Assembly: GCA_900491605.1 (NCBI GenBank)
Contig: UESW01001799.1
Span: forward strand, 362,504-426,503
Direction of reading: 5' to 3'
DNA length: 64,000 nt
Origin: Calamus simplicifolius
Taxonomy: Eukaryota > Streptophyta > Magnoliopsida > Arecales > Arecaceae
The position numbers and the translations under genes are program-made. The notes under the pieces are model-generated. The model searched no databases and had not been told where the DNA came from. It saw only the letters and a list, made by a program, of their open reading frames with translations. Position 1 is the first letter of the stretch; the number at the start of each line of letters is the position of its first letter. Shown piece after piece: positions 24,401 to 34,560 of this stretch.

Positions 24401-25128
24401 TCCATTACATCTGGATCATTGATAGCAATTGAATGACTGTACGAATTGGAAGAGCCTCTGTGTCTCAACTCATGAGTCCGATTCATCTCCCTTTTATTCT
24501 CATTAGGCATCCATACAGCACAGTTCTGCAGCCCCATTGTGTTCGAGAGCTCGACCAAAGTGGTGTACAAAATCATATGCCTGTCGAGCGACTTGCGGAT
24601 CTCTTGGGTCAGCATTCTCACATGCCAGCTTGCTTCCTCCTGCATCTTCATCTTCCCAACTTCCCTGTCCAGCTCCCTGGCTTTGATCCTCAAGAAGTTT
24701 TCTCTCACCTTCACTCTCAGGAGCTGAGGGATCAAGGTCAAGAGGGTGATCGCCGTCGCAAACGAGACAAGAGCGGTGAGGAATTTGGAAACAGTGAGGC
24801 TCAGCATGAGAAGGAAGGAGTGGGGCTCGTAGGTGAACACGTTGAGCAGGTGGGTAAGTCCACATAGGACTATGAAGGCTCCGAACTGGAGGACGATCCA
24901 TTTGAAGGGGATGAGGTTGGAGCATGCTGCGAAGTAGATGAGCTCCAGGGGAATGGAGAAGTAGGCCGCCGCAATCAAGAAGTCGCCCACCTTCTGGCAT
25001 TGGAGGATGCTCTCGAAGCTCCAGAGGCTGTCACCATCGCAGTTGCAACGGGGGAATCCAATCTCGATGGCGGATGCGGAGAACAGGAGGGAGAAAATTA
25101 GAAGCCCATGGCACAATGCTCTTAACAT
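20774..25128 (-). CDS. ETR2: Ethylene receptor, subfamily II (ETR2/EIN4 type)
   Basis: Two coding exons, 25128-23386 and 21301-20774, join in phase 0 (..KKLVQ|MMQGNIW; donor CAG|GTATGC, acceptor TTTGCAG) to give 756 residues, the usual family length. Residues 1-20 are a hydrophobic leader, followed by Cys28 and Cys30 (dimer disulfides), three membrane segments (about 47-137) with the copper/ethylene ligands Cys89 and His93 in IVLCGLTH, a GAF domain (about 180-336), a histidine-kinase-like domain (about 360-575) and a receiver (about 632-752) with phospho-acceptor Asp687 and Lys738. The H-box has Gln378 (MSQGMKRPMHSI) where ETR1 has the phosphorylated His, so His kinase activity is not expected, as in subfamily II. 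Known role: ER-membrane ethylene sensor that keeps CTR1 active without ethylene. The first in-frame ATG is at 25128; the frame extends to 25152 only through a TTG. Paralogue assignment (ETR2 versus EIN4/ERS2) is less certain than the family. Confidence 0.95.
21415..21476. repeat. (TA)n microsatellite in the receptor intron
   Basis: About 31 uninterrupted TA units, 114 bp inside the intron from its acceptor side. Confidence 0.95.
22170..22620 (+). pseudogene. LINE 3'-end relic (reverse-transcriptase zinc-binding region) in the intron
   Basis: The plus-strand translation includes LWRNPLPEKCFSWLAINNKI, which follows the pattern of the zf-RVT domain near the end of plant L1 ORF2 (W+..P.K..FFWLA..N+I). 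In another frame NCPPPYELEETRGHL resembles the following zinc-binding stretch with cysteines lost. A T-rich tail with AATAA follows (about 22620-22745). Frames are broken. It lies antisense to the receptor gene. Confidence 0.45.
23201..23288. repeat. Short tandem duplication in the receptor intron
   Basis: A 40-bp block beginning AAATGTGATAACC occurs at 23201 and 23248 and is identical except for one base near its end. It looks like a recent slippage event. Confidence 0.9.
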
Positions 25129-25225
25129 TTGAACCAAAAAAGCTTCATTCAATCCATTGATCGATCAGCAGATCCCAAGTTGCACAACTTTAAACCCCCG
25201 TCGCTATCTTCGAAGATTTCTTCAT
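25122..25225 (-). promoter_or_regulatory. Three upstream ATGs in the receptor leader
   Basis: After removal of the leader intron, three short upstream frames precede the main ATG: MKKSSKIATGV (25225-25190), Met-Asp-stop (25157-25149) and MKLFWFKC (25148-25122). The last overlaps the main start at 25128 in another frame. The main ATG has C at -3, a weak context. Such leaders usually lower translation; that effect here is inference. Confidence 0.6.
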
Positions 25226-26020
25226 GCTCCCTGTAATTAAATAGAAACAAATCCCATCAATGGAAGAAGAAAGCCAATCAAGAACAGGAGTCCTATCTAC
25301 CGTTTTCTAAAGATAAAGAAGATCTTTTGAAACAAAATTCCAGCATCCGAGTTCACAGGTATCAACTTTTAATAACCCTTGTGACGAAGAGGAGGAAAAC
25401 CCTTAGTCTCAACCTAAACACTCAGATCTTCGGAAAACCAATCAAACAAATAGATTCTAGGACTGTTTGTCTATTAAAAAGAAAAAAGAAAAAACCATCC
25501 ATTTCCAAGATCTGAAAAAAAAAAAAAAAAAAAAAGCTACCATTTTTCAAAAGATCTATCAAAACCCAGCGCGCATAGCCTAATTCTCATTTAGAAGAGA
25601 GGATTAAAAAAAAAAAACCTCGACCGAAAGTTACAAATTTCAGCTAAAAGCGAAGAAAGATAAAATCCTTCCAAATAAGAAGACCAATCCGCCAAACCTT
25701 GAACCAATCCAGCTTCGCAAAAAGAAAAAAAAATTCATGAACCCTTAGAACCAAGGAATGTCATAAAAAACCACTTGAATTCTTATCGCTTTGCCAAGAT
25801 TCTTATTCTTCTCTGAACCAAAAATTTAAAAAAAAAATTAAAACCCTCAAACCAGCATACCCATCAACACAAAACATCTAAACGACATCCAAACCCCATA
25901 AAATCTCACCTGTTTAACTCCCTCCGACTCCTCCGTCCTCTATATCCCAACAAAACCAGAAAGGCTCCACCTTTCCAAGTCAAAAGAAAGCAACAGGACC
26001 CCCAGATACCCAAAACCAGC
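25129..26020 (-). other. 5' UTR of the receptor gene, with a UTR intron
   Basis: The leader exon adjoining the ATG is 25129-25230. Upstream, an intron of 679 bp (25231-25909) has donor AAACAG|GTGAGATT and acceptor TTTAATTACAG|GG. A first leader exon runs from 25910 to about 26020, judged from the TATA box. Leader introns at this position are plausible for receptor genes; the transcription start is inferred. Confidence 0.65.
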
Positions 26021-26043
26021 GGCAAAGATGGATCGGGAACTGG

Positions 26044-26054
26044 TATTTATAAAA
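26044..26054 (-). promoter_or_regulatory. TATA box of the receptor gene
   Basis: The minus strand reads TTTTATAAATA, about 135 bp upstream of the leader donor site, in a GC-richer promoter. A GACGTGG (G-box/ABRE core) lies upstream near 26508-26514. Confidence 0.6.
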
Positions 26055-26524
26055 CCGCCGTCTCCAACCCGCCTCCCACCCAAAAGGCTTCGCGACGGGC
26101 CCCGAGTCGCCTCGAGGGAAGTGGGCCCGGCTCTCCTCGGCCACCAGTTACGGTGAACGACAAGGACTTCGTCCTCCGACCGTTGTCCTCCGAGACCTTG
26201 CCTCCTTTCTCGCATTTCCACGCTCATGGAGGAGAGGACGGAGAGGAGAACTCGTTTCGATCCATCTCCTCTACCGGAGAGGGAAGGGGAACGAAGGGGG
26301 TAAACACTAAACAAGCGTTGGAAGGAAATAAAAGAATGGGAGCGTCCAAGCCTCCAAGTTAAGGCTCTTACGTTTTCTCTTTCTATTCTCACCCTTTCTC
26401 CCGCAGACGCTACGCCAGCCACCACCGTATTTACCAGGAGTAGGTGATGACGTTTGACCTGGACCCGCCAACCCACACCCTGGTATAAATCGGTTGCGGG
26501 TGGTGCATTTTTGACGTGGGCCCG

Positions 26525-26920
26525 TAAACGGATCGAATTTGAATTTAGATTTAAATTTATATTTATTTAATGTTTTAAAAATTAAATCAGATAAATAAAT
26601 TAATTTAATATTTAAATTATGAATCAACCGATTCAATCGAATAAATCGGTTTTATCTAACCAACTAATATTATAATTAATTTTAATTTTATAATATAAAA
26701 TAATAAAATATAAATATTAATTCAAATGAAAATTTTTAAATTTTAAAAAAAAATTAATCCTATTTCTATCTATTAAAATTAAAAATTTAAAAATCAAAAT
26801 TGAACCAATTTTTTAAAATTCGATTCAATAATTTTTTAAAAAATTTTATTGAATTATATAAAAATTAATTTTAATAAAAATTAGATATATCAAAATTCAA
26901 TAATTTGATCTCTTCGGATA
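26525..26920. repeat. AT-rich dispersed repeat, copy 1
   Basis: Shares ordered blocks with 47225-47565, for example TAATATAAAATAATAAA, ATTCAA.TGAAAATT and GATTCAAT. It begins abruptly at the edge of the GC-rich receptor promoter. No coding. Confidence 0.5.
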
Positions 26921-26922
26921 AA

Positions 26923-27130
26923 TTTTTTTTTTTTTTTTTATAAGCGAGGATCATACTATTTTAGTGCGAGTCAAATTCAATAAATTAGAAAATAAAATTT
27001 GATAAAAACAATATAACAAGGGTTTCTCTGCTTCTATATCCAAAAGCTAAAGTGGTGGACCATAAAAATAGTAATTCAATCAGTCGTAGAATTAGCTTTT
27101 CAATAGGCATATCGAATATGAATCATACGT
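26923..27130 (-). pseudogene. 5'-truncated LINE tail
   Basis: The minus strand ends in an A-run (seen as T at 26923-26939). Before it, the translation around 27125-27040 reads KANSTTD.ITIFMVHHFSFW, matching the RNase H end also present at 34151-34250. Stops interrupt it. Confidence 0.5.
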
Positions 27131-27303
27131 GTAAAGTGCATTTCAAAAAGTAGAATAGATATCCAGGTCACCATAGAATTAGTTTAACAAAGCTACTTGG
27201 TAACCATAACTGTTAGCTATAAGTCACGGAAGGTAACTATTTCTCACGGTTAAACTTGATCCGTTAGATGGCCATCTATACTTTGCTCCTTTGATGGACA
27301 TAG

Positions 27304-27500
27304 TTTTTTTTTTTTTTTTTTGATAAAGATGGGCGATCATACTAGTCTAGTATGAGTCAGCCCAGATACATCAGATTGTAAAATTTGAAATAACACTGGA
27401 GGACATGATTCATCCATTGTCCATATCCTATATCCTATATTGAGCCACGGCCGTCGCTGCCCAGTCAGCCGTGTTGGCTTCTCGAATACATGACATAGTT
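27304..27500 (-). pseudogene. 5'-truncated LINE tail
   Basis: A-run on the minus strand (T at 27304-27321). Upstream the translation reads REANTADWAATAVAQ, the conserved RNase H end of plant LINEs. It shares TGACTCATACTAG.. with the neighbouring tail. Confidence 0.55.
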
Positions 27501-28560
27501 ACAGGGGCATTGTCTCAAAATGTATTTATAATATACGGCAACCTTCCATAATAAATGCAGCGTAACAGATGGGCAATTTGTGCATGAGATGAGGTAGAAC
27601 AAAGCAATTACTCTCAATTTTGTCAAACTTCAAAAATAGCTAACTCTAGTCATATCCACTATTTCACTGCTAGAAATGTAATGGACTAAGACTGACCCAT
27701 ATACCTCATGTTGTTATTTTATTTTGCAAAAGTATATAATTAGACCTAATTAAAATTATCGTTATATCTTATTCTAGACCTCATTTTGTTTATAAGTTTT
27801 TTTTTAAATTGGCTAGCGGTTTGTTTTTGGGTCAATATAACGTATTATATTACTTTATATAACAATAGTAACATGAATCTATCCACAGTAACAAACGTGG
27901 CATAAAAGAAAAGCTAGTAAGTAGATAGTATAAGACTACTTGCACTATTTTTATAGGTTAAAATTTATATGCAGTGTATATAAATATGTATGTATGAGAG
28001 AGAGAAAGAAAGGAAGGAGGGATGAACTACAATTGCATCGATATCTACTTTCCCTTAATCCAATGATTTTTTTTCCTACCAAATACTTCATTTTTTTCCT
28101 TAAATTATTATTATTATTTTTATATACTTTTATTTTTTTTAAGAGAAGAAAGAAAAAATATACCTTGAAATAAGTACATAGGCTCAATTCATGAGTATGA
28201 GCCGCTCAAGATATGAACTGAAAGCTAGCCTTTATTTGAAGTTACAATGTGATACATTAGAAATAAAATACTAATGTCATCTGATAAATTTTTTTCCTCT
28301 CCATATCTTTATATATTCTAAATACACTGACAAGATAGTATTTTATTTCATGAATACTGAAAAGGTTCATTATTCTCAATATAAGAAATGACAACACATG
28401 TATGATGACTTTTATGTAACTTTCTTAGCATATATATTAGATTGAACAAGCGTGAATTGTCCCAAAACTTAAAATAGTGTTCAGAATTTATCTTGAATAG
28501 AATTACTTTTGATGTGGCTAATCAAGACACATCATGGTTAATCGATGAAGATGAAATTAG
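27501..28560. other. Intergenic, no gene seen
   Basis: AT-rich with poly-A/T and a GAGAGA patch (27998-28005). No gene or repeat boundary is recognised. Confidence 0.45.
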
Positions 28561-28599
28561 GTAACTTAAGCGACTTAAGTCGATTATGACGTATCACCT

Positions 28600-29200
28600 T
28601 TGGTCTCAGCACCGACTCCAGTGTCGGCTTTCAAAATCGAATGCCCACGTGGCCCGTTATCTACTGTAGTCCCGTGTGGTTCGCCTACAAACCTACTGTG
28701 GTCCCACGTAGTCCATCTGCTGCTTGCGGCCCCATATGGCTCATCTATCGGTTGCGATGCATGCCCAACATGACTTAGCCTATCAACTATCTGTAGCCAT
28801 CCATGCTAGACAAAGAGGTGGCCTGCCAGTTCTAATAGACCACGAGGCGGACACCCCCTGTTGCTGCTGGCCTTGCCACTCACCCTATGTCAGATCATGG
28901 CGCCTTAGAATCAGCAATTGGCCAAAAAGAAAGGGGGGACTCCCGATCAGGTATAAGAAGTTAAGAACCCTCACTCAATAATGAGGGAAGGATGGATTCC
29001 AACTTAAACTTTTCTGCTCTAAGAATTTCTTTAAGTTCTTAGCTCACTCTCAAAAAATAAAGGAAGACATACTGGTATTTGCCAAAGATAATTATTTGAA
29101 CATCGAAGGATCCTCATTGAAACAATTGATCTATAAGAATTTTTTGCAGGACCTCGGTTCGAAACGAAGCTTTGAGGCACACTCAAATTCATCTTCATCA
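28600..29200 (+). mobile_element. Probable solo or relic gypsy LTR
   Basis: A GC-rich block (28600-28900), a TATA-like GGTATAAGAAG (28951-28961) and a downstream run ending CGAAGGATCCTCAT..TTTTTTGCAGGACC (29104-29154) follow the usual layout of a plant Ty3-gypsy LTR from U3 to U5. The ends are not defined and no partner copy is in the window. Confidence 0.3.
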
Positions 29201-29816
29201 TATATCGGGTCATGGAACCCACATGATGTTTGAGAAAGATGATTTGATGGCAACAACTTTTATGTTTTTCTTTTTATTATTTTTTGGCAAGAAAACGGGA
29301 AGCTCCTTTAGCAAAGCGGACAGCAACCTAAGTACCTAACTCTTTGACCTCCCTTCAATTTGGTCGATGTTTCATGTTCAAAATATGTGAAATGTTTTTC
29401 AAAGCGTTCGGCTAAGCCGCTCACCATTGCTTTTCTTTTAATTATTATTATTTATTTTTGGGAAGGAATCCCAAAGCCACATCGGCATCGAAGAAAAGAA
29501 CAAAGAGTTACGTAGAAATTATCAAGCTAACATATGTTTTTTATGTTGAATGCAAATAGATTAGCAAGCAAAATCAACTATTTCATTCACCTCTTAAAAC
29601 ATATGTTTATAAAAAAAGTTAGAAGAAGTAGCAATCTTAGATTTTCATTGTTGCTGCTGCCACTATTTGAATTTTCTTCTGAAACCATATCTTCTAACGA
29701 ATGCTCATGCACTTTTGATGGATAGAAAGTAAATATTGAATTCACAAACTATACCAAGCAAAAGTTATTTTAATAAAAGAAAACTATTGAAGAAAAAATA
29801 ATTACAATGGAAATAC
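29201..29816. other. Intergenic, no gene seen
   Basis: AT-rich sequence. The short frame at 29534-29725 has no recognisable features. Confidence 0.4.
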
Positions 29817-30811
29817 ACTATCAGAAATTAATTTTCACTAAGGAACATCACTAAGGGATATGTTCCTCTGAAAATTATCAAGAAATTAGAAGAAGATTTT
29901 TAAGCAATTTTAAATTGCATTCAAAATCTAGTTTCAATAAGGAATCCCTAAGGTAGTATTTGATAGAAAAAATATTATCTATGAATAAGTGTATGGAATA
30001 AACTTTATCCTCTGGCTATCTCTAGGTATGTCCCTTGGCTATCCCATTGATCATATCAAATACAAAAAGGTAAATCCATAGGATAACTTTTTTTTACTCT
30101 TATTTGAAGGGATAACCAGCTATTCTTGCATTTTTTAGGGAATAAATTGAGGGAATAGCCCATGGTTAACCATGGATTATCCTTCTAGTTAACTTTATTC
30201 CCAGTTATCCTTTATAGTTATGGCTTTTGGGAATAAGAGAAGACATCCAGAGGATATCCCCTCTTATTTCCTATTTCAAACACTACCTAAGAGATTTACT
30301 ATGGGTATATTTTTCTTGATAAATTCCTTGAAAATTGCTTGATAATCTACAAGGAATCGGTGAGTGATTATTTAAATTTTTAGTAAAGAATTTGTAAGAA
30401 AAGTCTGATCCTTTAGAGATTTACTAAGAGTGCTAGTAAGATATTTTTAAAATAAAAAAATGATATCAGACATGAATTTTTTCTTAAAAATCCCTTAATG
30501 ATTTTAAAATCTTATACCAAGCATATGTCATTTACTATTCTCTCACTAGCATAAAAATAAAAGTCATAAGTAAAATTAATATCATGCACCGATTTTTTTT
30601 TTTTGCATATATTTAGCAAAAAAAATTCCCTTGGTAATTATCAAGAATTTTTTTGGCAAATTGACTGCAATTTCACATTTTAGATCCCTCAATAATTACC
30701 AAGGAATTTCTGAGGAAGACTTTCATCAACATCATATATTCTAAGAATTCCTTAGTGAAACTCTTCGCCAAGGGATTTTGTCCCTCGCTGAAAGGTTAAT
30801 TTTTGATAGTG
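29817..30811. mobile_element. Non-autonomous CACTA element
   Basis: Begins CACTATCAGAAATTAA (29817) and ends TTAATTTTTGATAGTG (30811); the ends are inverted repeats with CACTA/TAGTG termini. Both sides are flanked by the 3-bp direct repeat ATA (29814-29816 and 30812-30814), the size made by CACTA (En/Spm) transposases. Subterminal words such as CTAAGGAA and CCAAGGAATT recur in both orientations. There is no transposase; 659 bp remain once the nested element at 29952-30287 is removed. Confidence 0.7.
29952..30287. mobile_element. Tourist-like MITE nested in the CACTA element
   Basis: Starts GGTAGTATTTGATAG and ends CTATTTCAAACACTACC, with inverted ends (GGTAGTGTTTGA consensus) and a TAA duplication (29949-29951 and 30288-30290). 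Length is 336 bp. It is closely similar along its whole length to 41319-41649. A 3-bp TAA/TTA target duplication points to the PIF/Harbinger group. Confidence 0.8.
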
Positions 30812-30814
30812 ATA

Positions 30815-32135
30815 GTGATATTTCAAAGTGATTTCAGACGGTAAAACTTGCACCAGTAGAACTAAGATGAATATATATATATATTTAATAAATTTTAATT
30901 GTAGAGATTGTGAAGATGGAGATAATTTTTTGAATGTAAGGTCTCAACCATGAGAATCACGGCCAGCGACTCAGTTGTCGGAAAGTAAAGGCGAAGAAGC
31001 GTCGTTGACGGAATTAATGGATAAACCCTGCAGACATGAGAATGGTGGTCTATGAGGATATATTTGAGTTGGATTCCACAGCGTCGACTTTGAAATGATG
31101 AAGATTATACGTACCTTTGTTAAAGGAAAGACGAATAATTAGCTTTCAATCTATTCTCAACTGTGACCTCAGAAGCCCAAATAAATTTGAGCACTACTAC
31201 TACTATTACTTATCCCGTTTGGTTTGAACAAACAAAGCTAATCCTTTAATTAATTTGATCTCCTATTTCCAAGGGTGAAGGTATCATCAATCTTCAAGCA
31301 TGGAAAAGGTGGTCCAAATCCGAAACAGGGAAGATCATGGGGGGGCTGGCAGGCCCCACGCTCATTATTCTATTCAGTTGTTCCCTTGCCTTTTTCCGTG
31401 CTCGTAATTGTTTTCTTTGGAGGTGAAGAGAACCTGGACGCCCTCGGCGGGCGTCTCGATCCCCAAGATATTTTCTTTCCATTAAAGAAAGCACGCAGAG
31501 CCAGAGAGGCTTTCAAAGTTCTCCTCCCTCCTCCACCTCCGTCGTATGGAGATAGATATTCCTCTCTCATCTTGGCCAGATGCAGCCCGCCACTGGGATG
31601 CCACGTGTCGTCCCTCGTCAATGGGGCCTACTGTTCGATCGTTCATCTGGACCGAAGAAGACCTCGCCGTCTCTGGCCTGGCTGGCATCCCATCATCAAA
31701 GCTATGGCCCGCCCACCGCTGTGGCAAGCAACGTTGCTTTCAAACGTAGTCAAAGTTTTATATTATCTGGTGGTTTGGTTTGGGTGGGTCTTGCACCCAC
31801 ACCCATGGAGGGCCGGCCGGTGGACGTCCAAACTTAGTCATGCTTTGGTGATATTCCTTCTTCGGTGGCATGCATGTGTTCACTATTTTGGATTATTTGA
31901 GGTGAACTGAAAGAAAGCCAAGTGATCATTTCTGATTACTTTGAAGCTGATGCGTATTTAAATATATTTTTTTTAATTTTTTAAAATTATAATTATTATA
32001 TTATTAATTTGGTATTGGGCTTACCTGCGAAATAACTATGTGTTGCGAACTGTCAAATATGATTAAGCCCAATTAAAAGTGATCTGCTAGTAATTTGAGT
32101 TTTAATGTATCTAATAGGGTATGGACCTTTATCCT
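30815..32135. other. Intergenic with a GC-rich island (31290-31840)
   Basis: 31275-31910 is open on the plus strand for 211 codons but begins with GTG and shows no domain; both strands are open over parts of it, as GC-rich DNA tends to be. A perfect G-box CACGTG lies at about 31602-31607. It could be a promoter region or gene relic; I see no proof of either. Confidence 0.35.
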
Positions 32136-32502
32136 CCATTTAGATGGAGAGAAAAATGGAAGAAAAAAAAAATAAGAAAAAAGAAAATGAAGAGAAGAGA
32201 AAAGTGGAAAGAAAATATTTTCTTTCTTCTATTTGGATAAGTAAAAGGAAAATAGAGCGAAAAAAAGTTGATAATTACAATGATAATAATGCCCTTATTA
32301 TAAATGATTAAAAATGCATTAGTTTTTTTTTGAAAGGATTAATATCGAAATGAAAAAAAAAAAAGAAAGATTACTTTTAGTTTTCTCTTCGAAATCTTTT
32401 CAGTTTTGAAGAGAAAACTTTTACGTGGAGCCATCACTTTTTTTTTCTTTATTTTTTCCTTAGTTTTCTTTCCTTCTACTTTTCTCTCAATCCAAACAAG
32501 AT
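32136..32502. repeat. Probable MITE with purine/pyrimidine-biased ends
   Basis: The left end CTCCATTTAGATGGAGAGAAAA is purine-rich and faces a pyrimidine-rich right end with CTCTCAATCCAAACAAG. The ends are imperfect inverted repeats of the common plant pattern (TTTGGATGGAGAGAAAA). A matching target duplication was not established. Confidence 0.4.
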
Positions 32503-32967
32503 AAATTTCATTTTCTCTTCTGTTTTCCCATGAGTTTCTTTTCTTCTACTTTTGTCTTGATATAGGCTTAATGTGTAGAGACCTAAGGGGTTATTTCTAT
32601 TTTTATGATGGACTAAAATAAATATCAAAAGATAATGAATATATAGCGATTATGGTCCTTGTATTTACATACATCTCTTCTTCTATAAATCCTGTAAATA
32701 AAATCCTAAGAAAAAAATCTAAAGGGCTCTCTAGGAATGCATGTTGATCTTGAAGGTCAATCGGGAGAGCAATCAAGCAATAAATATGGATTCATGTATG
32801 CTTCCGTTTATCGTTTATTGATTCTTGATGATTGAATATAAATGATTCTTGAACTTCTAATGATTTTTACCAAAGGTTTAGATTTAATTTCAAACTGTAA
32901 TCATAGTTATTTTGTTAAATAAATAATAGTAAGAGATATTGGTGTTATATTTCATATTACTGAATTA

Positions 32968-33007
<40 letters not shown>

Positions 33008-34044
33008 ACATAAAGGGTATTATGAGGGTCATGATAAGAAGGGAAATAATTTGATTAATTTATTTTTTATTAATTTTAAATATTTTATTTTACATAAGGG
33101 TGTCAATATACCAAATGATTAGTCTCTTATTTTGGAACAGAAAAATTTAGATCCGTTCTTACGTTTATTTTAATATTTTAATATTTGGGTAGATTATCAC
33201 TTGTCTAATTACTAGATGATACTTTTTTTAAAAAAATGAACGCTGATGTGATAAAAGATGATAGAAATTTGACTAACAGCTTCAGATAACTCGGTTACAA
33301 ATCATTGTTTTTATTTGTTTGAAATAGAAAAATGTGATAATAAAATTGCTTACATCTGTTAAAAAAATAATCAATCTCCATTATTGTAGTAAATAATAAA
33401 TAGTATGAAAAATAAGAGAATAATTTACTTAAATTATATTTTAGTAGTTTTTTTAGCATGCACAGGTCTTTGAAGCTGAAAAAACTAACCTTGTTCAAAT
33501 GAGCAGTGCTTAAAATATTAAATAATAATTGTATATTATGATTATTCTCTTGAGGGAACAAAAAAAAAAAAAGAAATATTTTGATGCTTTATTTTTTTTT
33601 GGATAATGTCGTAAATAATTTTAACTCTAAAGATATTGTATAATGGCATAAAGGATTAAGAATGTTATATAGCCGAGTTAGATGGTTGAGATTTTCTAAA
33701 AGCCAAAAAAAATATAAAAATGCATGATAATTGAAGCTAACAATATACATCATGATCAATACAATAAAACAATGAGAAGATAATTTTTATTGTTTTAATT
33801 TTTATAATTAATACAAGAATAACTTATGCTTCGATGGAACGGAAAGAGAGTTTTGATCCTTATCTAATTTATTGAGATAATAAATTATAATTAAACTTGA
33901 GCTCAGATCTTCAGCAATCGATCCTCCTTTACTTGGAACAATTAAATCAATTGGCACCCACTAATACGTAGAAATTGCAATGGTGCTGCTTGTGGTCGTT
34001 ATAACGAATATTATTACTGCAGCATTACTAAGGCTACCGTGCTT
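32503..34044. other. Intergenic, no gene seen
   Basis: AT-rich, including a (TA)n run at 32970-33005. Nothing coding is recognised. Confidence 0.5.
32970..33005. repeat. (TA)n microsatellite
   Basis: About 18 TA units. Confidence 0.9.
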
Positions 34045-34560
34045 TTTTTTTTTTTTGTTACAAGCTATCGAACGGTTTAGGACGAGTCAAGTTTGATATA
34101 TTAAAATATAAAATCTGAGTAAGAATCATCGGGCATAAGTCATCCGGCATTCAGTACCAGAGATCGAAATGATGGGCAACTATCCAATCAGCTATTGAGT
34201 TAGCTTTTCGATAAATATGCCAAATCTGAGTACTATAAGCATGATGAAGCATAGTCCTGATGTCGCATATCACAGGGTTGATAGGTAAAGAGTCGCCTGA
34301 GTCCTGTCGGAGCCAGCAAATAACAGTAATAGGTTTTCCTCTATAACAAGTCTGCAAATGTCCAGATTGCGGATAGCATAGAAAATGCCAGCCCATGCAG
34401 CATACAACTTGGCTAGCGACACTGAAAGGTCTAGAAAACCAAATCCATCAGCCGCAAGCATCGACTCATCAGAGCTACGGATCACAAAAGCCGAATCAGC
34501 CAGTCGATCTTGAACACTGCCATCAAAGTTGATTTTGACAAATCATAGTAAAAAGGGTTC
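34045..34560 (-). pseudogene. 5'-truncated LINE with RNase H domain
   Basis: The minus strand ends in an A-run (T at 34045-34056). Upstream it encodes, in two overlapping frames, the plant LINE RNase H (RVT_3) domain: VIRSSDESMLAADGFGF.. then LAKLYAAWAGIFYAI (34485-34380), and IWHIYRKANSIADWIVAHH (about 34225-34165). One frameshift separates them, and the 5' part of the LINE is absent. It is the same family as the tails at 26923-27130 and 27304-27500. Confidence 0.7.

Noticed and set aside
24433..24867. Plus-strand open frame of 144 codons inside the receptor exon
   Set aside because: It is the antisense shadow of the membrane and GAF coding region; composition and conservation belong to the minus strand.
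25129..25152. Longer N-terminus of the ethylene receptor starting at 25152
   Set aside because: That start codon is TTG. The first in-frame ATG is at 25128, an in-frame stop lies upstream, and the 756-residue product begins with a normal hydrophobic leader.
31275..31910. 211-codon frame in the GC-rich island
   Set aside because: It starts with GTG, has no domain, and competing frames are open on the other strand.
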